Positions 7,301-7,395 of a DNA stretch of 7,395 nucleotides are shown here, piece after piece. The stretch is from JBKHJZ01 sp046537875. GTDB lineage: Bacteria > Actinomycetota > Acidimicrobiia > Acidimicrobiales > VFJN01. Position numbers and translations under genes: made by a program. The notes beneath the pieces are model-generated. The model was not told where the DNA came from. It saw only the letters and a list, made by a program, of their open reading frames with translations, and searched no databases. The stretch is from positions 1 through 7,395 of the forward strand of contig JBKHJZ010000158.1 of assembly GCA_046537875.1 (NCBI GenBank), given 5' to 3'. How positions within the stretch are numbered: position 1 is the stretch's first letter; the number at the start of each line of letters is the position of its first letter.

Positions 7301-7380
7301 CCACCGGGCCCCCCGACCGGGTCGTGCAGGACCCCCGGGTGGTCGAGTCCTACCTCGGCCGGGGATGGGGCTCCGAGTGA
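4372..7380 (+). CDS. Three-domain fusion: MFS transporter, LivF-type ATPase, LivG-type ATPase
   Basis: A 1002-residue membrane protein carrying both ATP motors of the HAAT importer. Residues 1-50 are an Ala/Glu/Asp-rich tail. About 51-455 is an MFS domain of probably 12 helices: AHLADRYSRIK (111-121) resembles motif A, GFARAGSGLGRA (147-158) follows, and GPLAGG (195-200) resembles motif C. A central loop spans about 229-272. After linker 456-480 comes a LivF-type ATPase (481-712): Walker A GTNGAGKST (514-522), signature LSGGEQQ (616-622), Walker B LLMIDE (636-641), and VEQ (671-673) where other ABC ATPases have the switch His. After linker 713-746 comes a LivG-type ATPase (747-996): Walker A GPNGAGKTT (780-788), Q-loop Q829, signature LSTGMRR (897-903), Walker B LLLDE (918-922), switch H955. 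GTG 4372 overlaps the permease stop by four bases (GTGA), with GGGGAGG at 4361-4367. The frame is unbroken. MFS cargo unknown. Confidence 0.92.
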   Translation: MTAVSEAPDAPDGPGAADASEAGEAPEASVGALLKEPGAVGRWDLRRITGGAAVFPLVVLFGLNAVDELDREAFNVLVPNIREAFDLSIQGVLVLSSLVVGIVFLLEVPLAHLADRYSRIKISVAGASAWGIFSLFTGLAPTVLLLGFARAGSGLGRAVNGSTHNSLIADYYPATVRPGVFGVHRAANSVGQIVGPLAGGGIAFLLGWRAPFLLFAIPTVVFVLLATRLREPARGGQERRALGADDTTARTEEEPASFPEAFRVLWAVRTMRRTWMSLPFIAVSIIGLTPLVQLFYEEEFGLNEAERGFVTALAEPAQIAGYLVGIPIATRLMRRDPSLLPRFVAVLVALSGASLFLLVGSPNLGLAVGSQVVMAGVRASLVPAIFALGSLVIPPRVRSLGFSLANLFIVPALAAAPIVGGLADDWGLRPAILVLVPVLLVGAVLVASIAPFVVGDVDRMARANVAMAEVRRARQAGDPKLLLVDGLDVSYGRTQVLFGVDLEVRDGEILALLGTNGAGKSTLLRAISGLAQIDRGVVVFDGRDITAADAAQGARLGITQVPGDRGIFPTLSVGEHLRMAAWTQRADPARAAEATGTVLGYFPVLRERWDVPAGSLSGGEQQMLSLAQAFIARPKLLMIDELTLGLAPTVIDQLLRIIPAIHANGTAIVLVEQSVHTALRLADRAVFMEKGEIRFSGPTSELIERRGLLRSLFLEGAARAGVSGDGVAPEPGRVRPVTGHGQRGPVVLETVDLTKRYGGITAVADVGFRLHEGEILGLIGPNGAGKTTVLDLVSGFQPPDGGRVLLHGRDVTRWRPHARARAGLGRSFQDVRLWPSMTVREAVATACEREVEVTAALPAFLGLPMVADSEARVWARAEELLELLRLQRYGDKFISELSTGMRRMVDLAVQLAARPTVLLLDEPSSGIAQRETEALGPVLRDVQRHLGCSIVIIEHDMPLITGLADRLVAFDAGRIVATGPPDRVVQDPRVVESYLGRGWGSE

Positions 7381-7395
7381 GCGACCCCGGCGTCG
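7377..7395 (+). CDS. Probable start of a fourth operon gene (partial)
   Basis: GTG at 7377-7379 overlaps the stop of the preceding gene in the same GTGA arrangement seen at 4372-4375. A purine-rich stretch (GGGGATGGGG, 7361-7370) lies 6 bases upstream as a ribosome site. The six visible codons read MSDPGV and stay open to the window edge. This is too short to identify a family. The call rests only on the overlap pattern and the ribosome site. Confidence 0.4.

Overview
The window comes from a very GC-rich genome (roughly 70% or more by eye, not computed). It uses GTG as well as ATG starts, and its genes are tightly packed with 4-base stop/start overlaps. This points to Actinomycetota; the style of the HAAT-type (branched-chain amino acid type) ABC genes makes Acidimicrobiia or a relative a reasonable guess, but that is inference. 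No tRNA, rRNA, insertion sequence, CRISPR array or origin is visible.

Layout: a MarR-family regulator (1-323, minus strand) runs off the left edge. A 151-base divergent control region (324-474) follows, holding a good sigma70-type promoter and several small palindromes. Three plus-strand genes then form one apparent operon. Gene 1 (475-2205) is a periplasmic-binding-fold substrate-binding protein with an N-terminal membrane anchor instead of a lipoprotein signal. Gene 2 (2210-4375) is a LivH-LivM fused permease. Gene 3 (4372-7380) is a three-part fusion: an N-terminal MFS (major facilitator) transporter domain, then a LivF-type ATPase, then a LivG-type ATPase. A fourth gene probably starts at 7377, overlapping the gene 3 stop, and leaves the window after six codons.

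Together the operon encodes every part of a HAAT importer (binding protein, two membrane domains, two ATPases) in only three polypeptides, plus an MFS domain joined covalently to the ATPases. The substrate cannot be read from sequence. HAAT relatives carry branched-chain amino acids, amides, urea and other small organic molecules. The divergent MarR regulator makes ligand-controlled expression plausible.

The main item for a second look is the MFS-LivF-LivG fusion, which places a secondary-transporter fold and the two ATP motors of a primary transporter in one chain. The reading frame is continuous and all three domains keep their key motifs, so it does not look like a frameshift artefact or a decayed gene.
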